In this document: positions 32,291 through 41,993 of the stretch, one piece after another
How the letters are laid out: the number at the start of each line of letters is the position of its first letter
How positions within the stretch are numbered: the stretch's first letter is position 1
Assembly (NCBI GenBank): GCA_029959285.1
Contig: JASCOE010000013.1
Location: 62,001-126,000 of the forward strand
Direction of reading: 5' to 3'
DNA: 64,000 nucleotides
Source: Flavobacteriaceae bacterium PS02337
Lineage (GTDB): Bacteria > Bacteroidota > Bacteroidia > Flavobacteriales > Flavobacteriaceae
Made by a program: the position numbers and the translations under genes
The notes under the pieces: generated by a model
Database searches by the model: none
Seen by the model: only the letters and a program-made list of their open reading frames with translations
What the model was told of the DNA's origin: nothing

Positions 32291-34081
32291 ATGAGCGACA
32301 AAACAAGAGGAGGTCAATTCCTAGTTAAAGAAACAAAATGCGAGGATATCTTCACACCAGAAGATTTCTCGGAAGAGCAGTTAATGATGCGTGACTCTGT
32401 AAAAGAGTTCGTTGACAAAGAATTATGGGCGCATAAAGATCGTTTTGAGAAAAAAGATTACGCTTATACAGAAGCTTCTATGCGTAAAGCTGGAGAACTT
32501 GGACTTCTAGGAGTTGCAGTTCCTGAAGAATACGGCGGATTAGGAATGGGATTTGTTTCTACAATGTTAGTTTGTGACTACATTTCTGGAGCAACTGGTT
32601 CTTTCTCAACTGCTTTTGGTGCGCACACAGGAATTGGAACTATGCCAATTACACTTTACGGATCTGAAGAACAAAAGAAAAAATACGTTCCGAAGTTAGC
32701 TTCTGGAGAATGGTTTGGAGCTTATTGCTTAACTGAGCCAGGTGCAGGATCTGATGCTAACTCAGGAAAAACAAAAGCTGTTTTATCAGAAGACGGAAAA
32801 TACTACTCTATTACAGGACAAAAAATGTGGATTTCGAATGCAGGTTTCTGCAGCGTTTTCATTGTTTTTGCTCGTATTGGAGATGATAAAAATATTACAG
32901 GTTTCATCGTAGAAAACGATCCTTCTAACGGAATTTCTATGAATGAAGAAGAACATAAATTAGGAATTCGTGCTTCTTCTACTCGTCAGGTTTTCTTCAA
33001 CGAAACGAAAGTTCCTGTTGAAAACATGTTATCTGAAAGAGGAAACGGTTTCAAAATTGCAATGAATGCTTTGAACGTTGGTCGTATTAAATTGGCTGCA
33101 GCTTGTTTAGATGCTCAAAGAAGAGTTACTTCTGGAGCTGTAAAATATGCTAACGAAAGAATTCAGTTCAATACATCTATTTCATCTTTTGGAGCTATCC
33201 GTTCTAAATTAGCTGAAATGGCAACTAACGCTTATGCAGGAGAAAGTGCTTCTTACCGTGCTGCAAAAGATATCGAAGATAGAATCGCTGCTCGTGAAGC
33301 TGAAGGAACGAGTCACCAAGAAGCAGAATTGAAAGGTGTTGAAGAATATGCTATCGAGTGTTCTATCTTGAAAGTAGCGGTTTCTGAAGACGTTCAATCT
33401 TGTTCTGATGAAGGAATTCAGATTTTTGGTGGAATGGGATTCTCTGAAGACACTCCAATGGAAAGTGCTTGGAGAGATGCTCGTATCGCTCGTATTTACG
33501 AAGGAACAAACGAAATCAACAGAATGCTTTCTGTTGGTATGTTGATCAAAAAAGCAATGAAAGGTCACGTTGATTTACTTGGACCAGCAATGAAAGTTCA
33601 GGAAGAATTAATGGGAATTCCATCTTTTGATACTCCGGATTTCTCTGAATTATTCGCTGAAGAAAAAGGAATCATCGCTAACTTGAAAAAAGTTTTCTTA
33701 ATGGTTGCTGGTAGCGCTGTTCAAAAATACGGTCCTGAATTAGATGCTCACCAACAATTATTAATGGCAGCTTCTGATATCTTGATCGAAATTTACATGG
33801 CTGAAAGTACAATTTTGAGAACTGAAAAATTAGCAAAATCTCAAGGTGAAGACAAAGTTCAAGAGCAAATCGCTATGGCAAAATTATACTTGTACAAAGC
33901 AGTTGATATCGTAAACTTAAAAGGAAAAGAAGGAATCGCTTCTTTCGCTGAAGGAGACGAACAACGTATGATGTTAATGGGACTTAAACGTTTCACTAAA
34001 TATACTAACCTGCCAAATGTTGTGGCACTTAGAGAAAAAATTGCAGCAAAATTAGTAGCAGAAGATACTTACTGCTTCTAA
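32291..34081 (+). CDS. fadE: Acyl-CoA dehydrogenase
   Basis: 596 residues, the long form with a C-terminal extension of about 180 residues. Flavin-binding and substrate motifs: AYCLTEPGAGSDANS, WISNAGFCSVFIVFAR, and RIARIYEGTNEINRMLS with the catalytic Glu. It oxidises acyl-CoA to enoyl-CoA, the first step of beta-oxidation, passing electrons to ETF. With fadN and fadA it completes the spiral and matches the fadN-fadA-fadE order of Bacillus. A hairpin terminator at 34114 closes the cluster. Confidence 0.93.
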   Translation: MSDKTRGGQFLVKETKCEDIFTPEDFSEEQLMMRDSVKEFVDKELWAHKDRFEKKDYAYTEASMRKAGELGLLGVAVPEEYGGLGMGFVSTMLVCDYISGATGSFSTAFGAHTGIGTMPITLYGSEEQKKKYVPKLASGEWFGAYCLTEPGAGSDANSGKTKAVLSEDGKYYSITGQKMWISNAGFCSVFIVFARIGDDKNITGFIVENDPSNGISMNEEEHKLGIRASSTRQVFFNETKVPVENMLSERGNGFKIAMNALNVGRIKLAAACLDAQRRVTSGAVKYANERIQFNTSISSFGAIRSKLAEMATNAYAGESASYRAAKDIEDRIAAREAEGTSHQEAELKGVEEYAIECSILKVAVSEDVQSCSDEGIQIFGGMGFSEDTPMESAWRDARIARIYEGTNEINRMLSVGMLIKKAMKGHVDLLGPAMKVQEELMGIPSFDTPDFSELFAEEKGIIANLKKVFLMVAGSAVQKYGPELDAHQQLLMAASDILIEIYMAESTILRTEKLAKSQGEDKVQEQIAMAKLYLYKAVDIVNLKGKEGIASFAEGDEQRMMLMGLKRFTKYTNLPNVVALREKIAAKLVAEDTYCF

Positions 34082-34113
34082 TGTAAAAATAGTTTTTAGC
34101 TTTTAATTTGTTT

Positions 34114-34150
34114 AAACCCGCACAAGTCCGAAACTGTGCGGGTTTATTTT
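34114..34150 (+). terminator. Terminator of the beta-oxidation cluster
   Basis: AAACCCGCACA / TGTGCGGGTTT stem with a 10-base loop followed by ATTTTT, 32 bases after the acyl-CoA dehydrogenase stop. Confidence 0.8.
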
Positions 34151-34311
34151 TCAAATAAATAATAACGAAAGATTTTAACTACAACTCGCAACTTTTTTGC
34201 ATGAATTTGCAAAATATTCGTTAAAATTATCCTTTAGAATCATGGATTATAGTTAATTATCAAATTTATTGCAGTACTTTTAGCTTTCAAAAAACTCTAA
34301 AAACCAGAAAA

Positions 34312-35406
34312 ATGAAACAAACTATTTTTATTGCTTTATTTTTAATGTGCTTTTGTATTACATCTACTTTTGCACAAAAAAATGAAAAAATGGATATTAT
34401 CGCTTACTACACTGGCGATTCTAAACTTATTGACGAATATGAGGTTAACAAACTAGACCAAATTATTTTCAGTTTTTGTCACTTAAAAGATGGAAAATTA
34501 AACGTCGATTCTGCTAAAGATTCTATTACTATCAAACATTTAGTTTCTTTGAAAGCAAAAAATCCAAAATTAAAAATTGTTTTATCTCTTGGCGGATGGG
34601 GAGGTTGCGAACCGTGTTCTGCGGCTTTTTCGACAGCTGAAGGAAGATTAAAATTTGCTAAATCTGTAAAAGAAATTAGTGATTCTTATAAAGTTGATGG
34701 TTTAGATTTAGACTGGGAATACCCAGCAATTGAAGGACTTCCTGGTCATTTATTTCAAGCTGTTGATAAACCAAATTTCACAGAATTGCTTAAAATATTA
34801 CGTTCAACATTAGGTAAAAAATATGAATTAAGTTTTGCTGCTGGAGGTTTCCAAAAATATTTAGATGAATCTATCGACTGGAAAGCAGTTACTCCGTTAG
34901 TAAACCGTATCAATATTATGAGTTATGATTTAGTGAATGGATATTCAAAAGTAACTGGACACCATACTCCTTTATACAGCACAAATCCAAAAGAAGAATC
35001 TACAGACAGAGCTGTTGAATTTTTACTAAAACAAGGAGTTCCTGCTAAAAAATTAGTAATTGGAGGCGCATTTTATACCAGACAATGGAAAAATGTAGAA
35101 AATATCAATAACGGGTTATATCAGGCTGGAGAACATTTTGAAGGTGTTGATTTTAAAAACTACGCTAAAACTTATACAGAAGCTAACGGATGGAAATATT
35201 TCTGGGATGATAAAGCAAAAGCGCCATATTGGTACAATGCAACAACAAAAACTTTCGCAACATCAGATGATTTAAAATCAATTAAAGCAAAAACAGAATA
35301 TGTAAAAGCTAAAAAATTAGGTGGAATTATGTTTTGGGAACTTACATTAGACAGTTTCCGCGACGGAATGGTCAATGAAATTTACAAAGTTAAAACTGCT
35401 AAATAA
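34312..35406 (+). CDS. Glycoside hydrolase family 18 chitinase-like protein
   Basis: 364 residues. A signal peptide (to about 22, CITSTFAQ) is followed by a GH18 TIM barrel. The catalytic motif DxxDxDxE is intact as VDGLDLDWEYP (about 131-141); KIVLSLGGWGG is the conserved strand-3 motif, and MSYDLV and MFWELTLD are later barrel strands. It hydrolyses chitin or chito-oligosaccharides, or acts as an endo-N-acetylglucosaminidase. There is no chitin-binding module and no T9SS sorting domain, so it is probably periplasmic. It stands alone, not in the large chitin locus known from flavobacteria. Confidence 0.9.
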   Translation: MKQTIFIALFLMCFCITSTFAQKNEKMDIIAYYTGDSKLIDEYEVNKLDQIIFSFCHLKDGKLNVDSAKDSITIKHLVSLKAKNPKLKIVLSLGGWGGCEPCSAAFSTAEGRLKFAKSVKEISDSYKVDGLDLDWEYPAIEGLPGHLFQAVDKPNFTELLKILRSTLGKKYELSFAAGGFQKYLDESIDWKAVTPLVNRINIMSYDLVNGYSKVTGHHTPLYSTNPKEESTDRAVEFLLKQGVPAKKLVIGGAFYTRQWKNVENINNGLYQAGEHFEGVDFKNYAKTYTEANGWKYFWDDKAKAPYWYNATTKTFATSDDLKSIKAKTEYVKAKKLGGIMFWELTLDSFRDGMVNEIYKVKTAK

Positions 35407-35409
35407 TAA

Positions 35410-35437
35410 GAAAGGGAATCAATTGATTCCCTTTTTC
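35410..35437. terminator. Bidirectional terminator between chitinase and convergent gene
   Basis: AAAGGGAATCAATTGATTCCCTTT, a palindrome with T-runs on both strands, between stops at 35406 and 35446. Confidence 0.82.
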
Positions 35438-35445
35438 TTTATCTT

Positions 35446-35931
35446 TTATTGTACTTTATTCTTATCCAATTCACCAATAAACGGAATTGCTTCTAAAATT
35501 TCACTTCGAATTATCGTCTGCAAATAAACTTCAAGCTGAATAAATTTCGCAGCATTTATAGCTCCGATTGCTTTCTTAGCTTGATTATAGGTTTTAGTGT
35601 AAAGTTTTTCATAATCAATATGATTTTTCAAAGTGTTTTTTGCCAATTCATCAGCTTTAGCATCCGTTAAGGTTTCGTAATTGGCAGCATAATTATTTAT
35701 TAATTGAAATTTAGTTTGCCCAAGAGCTTTACGTTTTGCTTCATAATCATCGTAAATTTTTGAAAAAGCGGCAGCTTGTGCGTCTGATAAATTCATGTAC
35801 TGTTTTACAAGTTCACTTTTAGACTTTCCATAAATGCTTTGCACTACTTCCAAATCTTCTTTATATGAAGATTGTGCATAAGATGAAAACGAGGCAATCG
35901 CCGCGATAAGAATAAGGATTGATTTTTTCAT
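35446..35931 (-). CDS. Periplasmic helical hypothetical protein
   Basis: 161 residues with a signal peptide (to about 19, FSSYAQ). The mature part is predicted all-helical (VVQSIYGKSKSELVKQYMNL, AAAFSKIYDDYEAKRKALGQ), resembling the Spy/CpxP-like helical periplasmic proteins of Bacteroidetes but without the LTxxQ repeats. No function can be given. It is a single gene on the minus strand. Confidence 0.65.
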   Translation of the reverse strand: MKKSILILIAAIASFSSYAQSSYKEDLEVVQSIYGKSKSELVKQYMNLSDAQAAAFSKIYDDYEAKRKALGQTKFQLINNYAANYETLTDAKADELAKNTLKNHIDYEKLYTKTYNQAKKAIGAINAAKFIQLEVYLQTIIRSEILEAIPFIGELDKNKVQ

Positions 35932-36023
35932 AATTCAATTTGTTTTTCGGGTTGTTTTTAAAAAAATATCTATACTTAATATTACTTTCTAACACATTAA
36001 AAACATTTTAAATTCTTGAAGAT

Positions 36024-36566
36024 CTAGGGTTTCAAATTCTCTGATTTACTTTCATCAACTTTTGGGGCGCTTATAATACCATCGTAATTTATTGGAGCTC
36101 TGTTTATGCTATTTACAGTCAATGTTGCAGTTCCGTTATAAAATATCCTGAAAAACAAATCATAAGAATCGTTAGTTCCTTTTACAGTCGCTTGAAAATT
36201 GATGTTTTTTGATTTTTTTGAAACTTTAATATTTTCTGGCTTTCCTTCAAATTTGATTCCGCCATCGCTATTGTATCCAACATTATAAGCACGCCCGAAA
36301 AAAGGCAAATCGCTAATAGTTTTATCTGTATTAAATTTTAAGAAATGAGAATAATCATCTAGAAAAATTAATCTTCCGCCTTGAGGCGTAACTTTTTGAG
36401 CTTCAAAAACAAAATTTTTAGCTTCAATTAATTCTTCAATTTCTTTTTGTTTTTTTTGTTCTTGTTCCGCCTTAAGTTCTTTTTTTGTTTTCTGCTCCGT
36501 TTGAGCTGAAACAGAAAAATTTAAAGCGCATAAAAACAAGATTAAAATAGATATTCTACTTTTCAT
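36024..36566 (-). CDS. DUF4251-type exported protein
   Basis: 180 residues. A signal peptide (to about 21, FSVSAQ) and a Lys/Glu-rich coiled stretch (22-45) are followed by a beta domain typical of DUF4251 (KNFVFEAQKVTPQGGRLIFLD, LPFFGRAYNVGYNSDGGIKFEG, GTATLTVNSINRAPINYDG). The family is Bacteroidetes-specific and of unknown function. It follows the META-domain lipoprotein by 4 bases and is surely cotranscribed with it. Confidence 0.82.
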   Translation of the reverse strand: MKSRISILILFLCALNFSVSAQTEQKTKKELKAEQEQKKQKEIEELIEAKNFVFEAQKVTPQGGRLIFLDDYSHFLKFNTDKTISDLPFFGRAYNVGYNSDGGIKFEGKPENIKVSKKSKNINFQATVKGTNDSYDLFFRIFYNGTATLTVNSINRAPINYDGIISAPKVDESKSENLKP

Positions 36567-36570
36567 AATA

Positions 36571-37005
36571 TTACTTTTTTGTAAAACGCATCATGGCAAT
36601 ATCTCCCGAAATAAAATTTAATGTTTTTCCGTCATCAGTAATATCATAAGATGTTACTTTTTGAAGCGTTTTCATAAAAACCTGTTCTCCTTGTCCGTCC
36701 AAACACATCATTTTAGTTACTGCCATTGGCTGCGTAAAATCGATTTTGTTTCCAGTAACAACTAATTTTCCTGTAAAAGAATTGCAACTGTTGTTTCCGA
36801 AAACTTTATTTTCTTTTGTATCAAAATTAATAGTCGGTTTTTTATTCGGGTATAAACCATCAAATGCAATTTTTGGGCCAGTAATGTAATTGAGTTCCCA
36901 AATTCCATCTAATTTAGAAACAGAATCATTTTTTTTACATTTAAAAATATTGCAGGAAAATAAAATCGAGCTTAAAAAAACGAGGATAAAAATCTTTTTC
37001 ATCAT
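36571..37005 (-). CDS. META-domain (HslJ-like) lipoprotein
   Basis: 144 residues; starts at 37005 or the second Met at 37002. The lipobox ILFSC (Cys 18) follows a hydrophobic signal, so it is a lipoprotein. The META domain is visible: LDGIWELNYITG, FGNNSCNSFTGKL, ITDDGKTLNFISG and a final MMRFTK. HslJ-like proteins are outer-envelope proteins linked to stress or antibiotic tolerance; the biochemical role is not known. It is first in a two-gene unit with the DUF4251 protein. Confidence 0.85.
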   Translation of the reverse strand: MMKKIFILVFLSSILFSCNIFKCKKNDSVSKLDGIWELNYITGPKIAFDGLYPNKKPTINFDTKENKVFGNNSCNSFTGKLVVTGNKIDFTQPMAVTKMMCLDGQGEQVFMKTLQKVTSYDITDDGKTLNFISGDIAMMRFTKK

Positions 37006-37217
37006 AACATTAAGAATTAAATGTGAGCGAATTAGAAGACTGGTTTTCAGAAATTATCCGTTAAAACCATCACGAATTTAAGCAATATTTTTCGTTTTTG
37101 AACTCAATCGATCTGAAATTATAAAGTATAGTTTGACTTTTTTTTAACTTTTAGAGTTAATTCGATTCGTTATTTTATGTTAAATTTACTTAATATATAA
37201 TTTAAAAGTCTTCCAAT

Positions 37218-37745
37218 ATGAAAAAGATAATCGTTTCTTTCGCTATACTTACTGCCTTAGTTATTGGCTGTAAGACCAATACAAAATCAAATGATGCTAA
37301 AACGCTAACGGTTGCTTTAGAACCAAAAAGTAATAGTAAAGTTGCCGGAACAGCTGTTTTTACTGAGAAAAATGGAAAAGTTACTTTTACAGCCAAAATA
37401 ACTGGTTTAGAACCTGGAGTTCACGCGATCCATATTCATGAGAAAGCAGATTGTAGTTCAGCCGATGGAAGTTCAGCTGGCGGACACTGGAATCCAACAT
37501 TTAAAAAACATGGAAAATGGGGAGTTGCAGAATATCATAAAGGAGATATCGGAAACTTTACTGCTGACGCAAAAGGCAACGGATCGATCACTTTAACTAC
37601 AGACGAATGGTGTATAGGTTGTGGAGACGCAAACAAAGACATTTTAGGAAAAGGTTTAATTGTGCATGCTGGAACTGATGATTTTACCACTCAGCCAACT
37701 GGAAATGCAGGAGGAAGAGTTGCTTGCGCAGGAATCATTAAATAA
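37218..37745 (+). CDS. sodC: Superoxide dismutase [Cu-Zn], lipoprotein
   Basis: 175 residues. A lipoprotein signal with ALVIGC (Cys 18) is followed by a Cu/Zn SOD domain. Copper ligand His pair HAIHIHEKADCS, GGHWNPTFKKHG with bridging and zinc His, and LIVHAGTDDF are all present, as is the final GGRVACAGII disulfide region. It removes superoxide in the periplasm or at the envelope. A hairpin at 37756-37792 terminates it. No other oxidative-stress gene is next to it; dps and oxyR are 4-5 kb away. Confidence 0.93.
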   Translation: MKKIIVSFAILTALVIGCKTNTKSNDAKTLTVALEPKSNSKVAGTAVFTEKNGKVTFTAKITGLEPGVHAIHIHEKADCSSADGSSAGGHWNPTFKKHGKWGVAEYHKGDIGNFTADAKGNGSITLTTDEWCIGCGDANKDILGKGLIVHAGTDDFTTQPTGNAGGRVACAGIIK

Positions 37746-37755
37746 GAAAAATTTC

Positions 37756-37792
37756 AATAACCACTATTTTTAACAAAATCTAGTGGTTATTT
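37756..37792 (+). terminator. Terminator of sodC
   Basis: AATAACCACTA / TAGTGGTTATT stem, 14-base loop, followed by TAATTTT. Confidence 0.65.
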
Positions 37793-37854
37793 AATTTTAA
37801 AATGAATTCTAAAACAAGAAAAAGACATAGCTTTGCATCAGCAAAATTAAGTCA

Positions 37855-39057
37855 ATGATTAATCCCTCAGCAGCAGGCTGGATCGATAAGTTTTTTAGTG
37901 AACAGAAGTTTTCAGAAGCAATTCCTTTTGAAACTGTAGATTCTTTTTACTATAAAGTAAGAGAAACTGGATTTATTTATGGTCATATTATTGCTATAGA
38001 TTCTCAAGTTCCGATTCCGATAAAAGGCTGGTTTAAAACCGAAATTTCTAAAACAGCGTTACTTAACACACTTTATCATGTTTTCTGTTTAGAAAAAAGA
38101 AATTCGGAACCCAAAAATTTTATTTCAGAAGTTTTAAAGTTTTACAAGCAAATGAATCCAGAAGGATTTAATTTGTTCAAAATTTTATTGCCTAAAGACA
38201 CTCCTTCTCTATCTCTTGAGAATATAATTGATCAACGAGTTCAAACCAATGACAGTATTATCAGTAAAAACTTTTCGCATTTGGTTACCAATGCTTTATT
38301 GTTTATTGATGTTTTGGCGTTTAGACAATATTTAGAACATGGCGAAATTCCAGAAAAATACCTAAAACGTATTGAAGAAACAGTTCTAGGAATTGTTGGT
38401 TTAGCCTTAAAAACAAAAACGGTCAAATCGCAACATGATGATCTTTTAATCAAACTTTTTGAAGCTTCAATACGTTATTCAAAATTCTCAAAAGTAACTG
38501 TAGAAACTTTAGAAACATTGAATCTCGATTATTTTAAAAACAAGCTTGAACAATATTACCTAATCGACATGGCTGGAATGGCTTTGTGGAGCGATGGAGT
38601 TGTTGAAAATGAAGAATCGTATTTCTTATATGCTTTGGGTTCAACAATGGGAATTTCTGACGATTTTGTAACACAGAGTATGGATACAACCAATGCTTTT
38701 ATTACAACACACAGAAAGAAGATCCCGTATTTTAATTATTCAAATCCTGTTAAACATTTCTACGATCAAATGACGCATAGCGTTATCAAACTGATTGTTA
38801 GAAATAAAAATAGATTGGTAAGAGAAATTATGCAGAGTAAAGAACTTGTTGTTTTACTAGCGTATTCTACAACAAGAGATTTGGATGCAAAAGAAAAGAA
38901 AAAAGTAAAAAAACAGCTTTTGGATATTTGTAAAACCATTCCATCGCTGACGATATTTTTACTTCCTGGCGGAAGTTTATTGCTTCCGATATTAATCAAA
39001 TTTATTCCGACCATGCTTCCATCTGCATTTAATGAAAATCTAGACGAAAACGAATAA
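37855..39057 (+). CDS. LETM1-related protein with TerB-like middle
   Basis: 400 residues. The C-terminal end (LDICKTIPSLTIFLLPGGSLLLPILIKFIPTMLPSAF, split by a membrane-like hydrophobic helix) matches the core of the LETM1 domain, and the middle (IDMAGMALWSDGVVENEESYFLYALGSTMGIS) looks like a TerB/DjlA-type helical domain. Bacteroidetes proteins of this make-up have been annotated as LETM1-related and biofilm-associated. It is probably bound to the inner membrane by the C-terminal helix; the role is unknown. Confidence 0.75.
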   Translation: MINPSAAGWIDKFFSEQKFSEAIPFETVDSFYYKVRETGFIYGHIIAIDSQVPIPIKGWFKTEISKTALLNTLYHVFCLEKRNSEPKNFISEVLKFYKQMNPEGFNLFKILLPKDTPSLSLENIIDQRVQTNDSIISKNFSHLVTNALLFIDVLAFRQYLEHGEIPEKYLKRIEETVLGIVGLALKTKTVKSQHDDLLIKLFEASIRYSKFSKVTVETLETLNLDYFKNKLEQYYLIDMAGMALWSDGVVENEESYFLYALGSTMGISDDFVTQSMDTTNAFITTHRKKIPYFNYSNPVKHFYDQMTHSVIKLIVRNKNRLVREIMQSKELVVLLAYSTTRDLDAKEKKKVKKQLLDICKTIPSLTIFLLPGGSLLLPILIKFIPTMLPSAFNENLDENE

Positions 39058-39086
39058 AAAAATCGCCCTTTTTGAGGGCGATTTTC
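39058..39086. terminator. Bidirectional terminator
   Basis: AAAATCGCCCT / AGGGCGATTTT with a TTTTG loop, between the convergent LETM1-related and carbonic anhydrase genes. Confidence 0.85.
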
Positions 39087-39108
39087 TTTTTAAATTATAT
39101 TTTTTCAA

Positions 39109-39744
39109 TTAAAATTTCAATTGATATACTTCATCCAATTCTTCGTTTGAAGCAATATTTACATTTAAATCTGTAACAAATCCAGAGTTTAAACCGTAAA
39201 CCCATCCGTGAAGCATTAAATCCTGACCATTTCTCCAAGCGTTTTGTACAATTGAAGTCTTAGCTAAATTATAAACTTGTTCTTTTGCATTGATTTCAAC
39301 AAAAGCATTAAAACGTTCTGTTTCGTCTTCAATTGAATTTAAGTATTTATCGTGTAAACGGTATTCATCTTTAATGTGGCGAATCCAGTTATCAATAATT
39401 CCAACAGACTGATTTCCCATAGCGGCTTTTACACCACCGCAACCATAATGACCGCAAACAATTACGTGTTTAATCTTCAACACATTTACAGCGTAATCTA
39501 AAACACTTAACATATTCATATCTGAATGCACCACCATATTTGCGATATTACGGTGAACAAAAACTTCACCTGGTTTTGCACCAACAATTTCGTTTGCAGG
39601 AACACGGCTGTCAGAACATCCAATCCATAATAATGGCGGAGATTGTCCTTTTGCTAAATCAGCAAAATAATTCGGGTCTAAAGCCAATGAATTTTCTACC
39701 CATTTTTTATTATTTTCTAATAACTGCTCATAAAATTTTCTCAT
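39109..39744 (-). CDS. can: Beta-class carbonic anhydrase
   Basis: 211 residues. Zinc ligands and the Asp/Arg dyad are in WIGCSDSRVP (Cys, Asp, Arg) and VCGHYGCGGV (His, Cys). It interconverts CO2 and bicarbonate in the cytosol. It is encoded 114 bases downstream of a SulP anion transporter on the same strand, suggesting that bicarbonate import and hydration work together to supply carboxylation reactions. Gene assignment to Can rather than CynT is by size and absence of cyanase genes. Confidence 0.93.
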   Translation of the reverse strand: MRKFYEQLLENNKKWVENSLALDPNYFADLAKGQSPPLLWIGCSDSRVPANEIVGAKPGEVFVHRNIANMVVHSDMNMLSVLDYAVNVLKIKHVIVCGHYGCGGVKAAMGNQSVGIIDNWIRHIKDEYRLHDKYLNSIEDETERFNAFVEINAKEQVYNLAKTSIVQNAWRNGQDLMLHGWVYGLNSGFVTDLNVNIASNEELDEVYQLKF

Positions 39745-39858
39745 TTTTTTTATTTTTTGTGTGGTAATTTCTAAGTTATAATAGTCTCAAAAAATGAACT
39801 TGATGTAAAGTTACCTAAATTTTGACATTTTTTTTATCTCAAAAGCCCCTAAATTTTA

Positions 39859-41505
39859 TTATTCTCCTTTAACAACTTCTTTTTGAACTACTTCTCTTTT
39901 TGCCACATCATAATAATGTTCGATCGTAACATGATTTTGATTGTCTGGTGTGTTTTCTAATTCGTACGCTTCTTTAAAACCTTTAAGCTTTACTTTGATA
40001 TTTTCATCAATTGCTCGAGTTTCTTTAAATTCACGAATCAAATCTAAAACGTCGTGCGCAATATACTCTGTATCATGTGCATTAATTATTACTTTAGAAT
40101 TTTCAGGAATTTCACTCAAAGTTTGTTTGATTGCCGCTTTATTCAAAAATGAAACTTCTTGAGCTAAATCGATGTGAATAATATCTCCATCTTCGTATTG
40201 TTCTTTTTTGAAAATGTACGCTCTTTTTAAGTTTCCTCTTAAAACGAAAATGATACTAATAATGATTCCCAGCGCAACACCTTTTAGCAAATCTGTCGCA
40301 ACAACAAAGACCAAAGTTGCAATGAAAGGTACAAACTGGTATTTCCCCTTTTCCCAGAAATGCATAAAGGTTGCTGGTTTAGCTAATTTATATCCGACCA
40401 AAATCAAAACTGTCGCCAATGTTGCCAATGGAATTTTGTTTAAGATTGCCGGAATAGACAATACACTTATTAATAAAAGTACACCGTGAATTATAGAAGA
40501 TAATTTAGATTTTGCTCCTGCATTATTATTTGCTGATGAACGCACCACGACCGATGTCATTGGAAGTCCGCCTAAAAGTGAACTTACAATATTACCAATT
40601 CCTTGTGCTTTAAGCTCAACATTAGTATTTGTGTAGCGTTTTTGCACATCCATTCTATCAGAAGCTTCAATACACAATAAAGTTTCTATAGAAGCAACAA
40701 TGGCAATTGTAAGAGCAACTACCCAAACCTGCGGATTTGTAACAGCAGCAAAGTTGGGCGTAATTATAATTGATTTGAAATCGTCAAAAGATTTTGGAAC
40801 TGGCAATGAAACCAAATGTTCTTTTGCAATTGCCAAAGGGCTTCCTGTTGATATAAATATTTCGTTTAAAACTACTCCAAGAATTACAGCAACTAAAGCT
40901 CCTGGAACCAATTTTAATCTTTTTAGAAAAGGAACTCTGTCCCAAGAAAGTAAAACTACCAATGAAACAGCAGTAACTACAACAGCACCTAATTGAATGT
41001 GATTTAAAAGATCAAAAAGAAATGAAAATGAATTACTTCCATCATTTTGTATAAAGGCCTGATCTCCTTCGAAATCTGCATCGTAACCAAAAGCGTGCGG
41101 TATTTGTTTTAAAATGATGATGATTCCGATACCGGCTAACATTCCCTCAATTACATTTGTTGGAAAATAATTTGATATACTTCCAGCTTTTAAAAATCCT
41201 AATGCTAATTGAATTAATCCAGCAATAAAAACAGACATTAAAAATACATCGAAAGCTCCTAAATCTGTAATTGCGGTTAAAACGATTGCTGTTAACCCAG
41301 CAGCTGGACCTGATACACTAATGTGCGACTGGCTCAAATATCCTACGACGATACCACCAATAACACCAGCAATAATTCCAGAAAATAATGGTGCCCCAGA
41401 AGCCATTGCAATACCTAAACACAATGGAAGAGCGACCAAGAAAACCACTAAACCTGAAGCAAAATCAGATTTAAGGTTGGCAAAAAGATTGATTTTTTTT
41501 GTCAT
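39859..41505 (-). CDS. SulP/SLC26 family anion transporter, probable bicarbonate transporter
   Basis: 548 residues with about 11-14 membrane helices (to about 425) starting with FANLKSDFASGLVVFLVALPLCLGIA-type SulP entry segments, SHISVSGPAAGLTAIV in the substrate site, and GLPMTSVVVRSSANNNAG. A cytosolic STAS domain follows (about 440-530; IDLAQEVSFLNKAAI). SulP proteins move sulfate, bicarbonate or other anions. The adjacent carbonic anhydrase favours bicarbonate (BicA-like), but sulfate cannot be ruled out. Confidence 0.88.
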   Translation of the reverse strand: MTKKINLFANLKSDFASGLVVFLVALPLCLGIAMASGAPLFSGIIAGVIGGIVVGYLSQSHISVSGPAAGLTAIVLTAITDLGAFDVFLMSVFIAGLIQLALGFLKAGSISNYFPTNVIEGMLAGIGIIIILKQIPHAFGYDADFEGDQAFIQNDGSNSFSFLFDLLNHIQLGAVVVTAVSLVVLLSWDRVPFLKRLKLVPGALVAVILGVVLNEIFISTGSPLAIAKEHLVSLPVPKSFDDFKSIIITPNFAAVTNPQVWVVALTIAIVASIETLLCIEASDRMDVQKRYTNTNVELKAQGIGNIVSSLLGGLPMTSVVVRSSANNNAGAKSKLSSIIHGVLLLISVLSIPAILNKIPLATLATVLILVGYKLAKPATFMHFWEKGKYQFVPFIATLVFVVATDLLKGVALGIIISIIFVLRGNLKRAYIFKKEQYEDGDIIHIDLAQEVSFLNKAAIKQTLSEIPENSKVIINAHDTEYIAHDVLDLIREFKETRAIDENIKVKLKGFKEAYELENTPDNQNHVTIEHYYDVAKREVVQKEVVKGE

Positions 41506-41589
41506 AATACAATACTAAAAAAATTATTCATTAAAGATTTCCCTCATCTCAGAATGAAATGCGGTTAAAGATCAAAATAATCGGAAGTA

Positions 41590-41871
41590 TTATACTAAAT
41601 TGGGAGGTGGAGCAAATATGCTCGGAGAAATATTGTCAAGTTTTACAATATTTTCAGAAATGATTGTTTTTTTTTCGATGCATACCGGAATTAAAACTTC
41701 ATGCTCTAAAACTGTTGGATGAACTACATTTTTAAGTTCTTTATGTACTTCTTCTTCAGCGATACTGAAAGATACAGCCGTACCATTTCCTTTCTTAATC
41801 GCCTGAACAATTGTCGGGGTCGATAAGAAGGCAATGAATATAAATAATAATATGCGGGCTACAAATTTCAT
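41590..41871 (-). CDS. Short exported hypothetical protein
   Basis: 93 residues from ATG 41871 (MKFVARILLF); the frame is open 8 codons further. An N-terminal hydrophobic signal or anchor (to about 22, STPTIVQA) precedes a short polar tail with no motif. It lies 84 bases upstream of the SulP gene on the same strand. The length of the mature part (about 70) and lack of homology make this a modest call. Confidence 0.5.
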   Translation of the reverse strand: MKFVARILLFIFIAFLSTPTIVQAIKKGNGTAVSFSIAEEEVHKELKNVVHPTVLEHEVLIPVCIEKKTIISENIVKLDNISPSIFAPPPNLV

Positions 41872-41933
41872 CGAAACAAAAATAGCGTTAAACAAATAAA
41901 ATCAAAGAGATTTTTATAGAAATTTAACATAAA

Positions 41934-41968
41934 CAAAAAAGCAGAATGCAATTTTTACTGCATTCTGC
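41934..41968 (-). terminator. Terminator of dps
   Basis: GCAGAATGCA / TGCATTCTGC stem with an 8-base loop, then T-run on the minus strand, 25 bases after the dps stop. Confidence 0.82.
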
Positions 41969-41993
41969 CTCTATTTAACTAAAAAACAACAAT

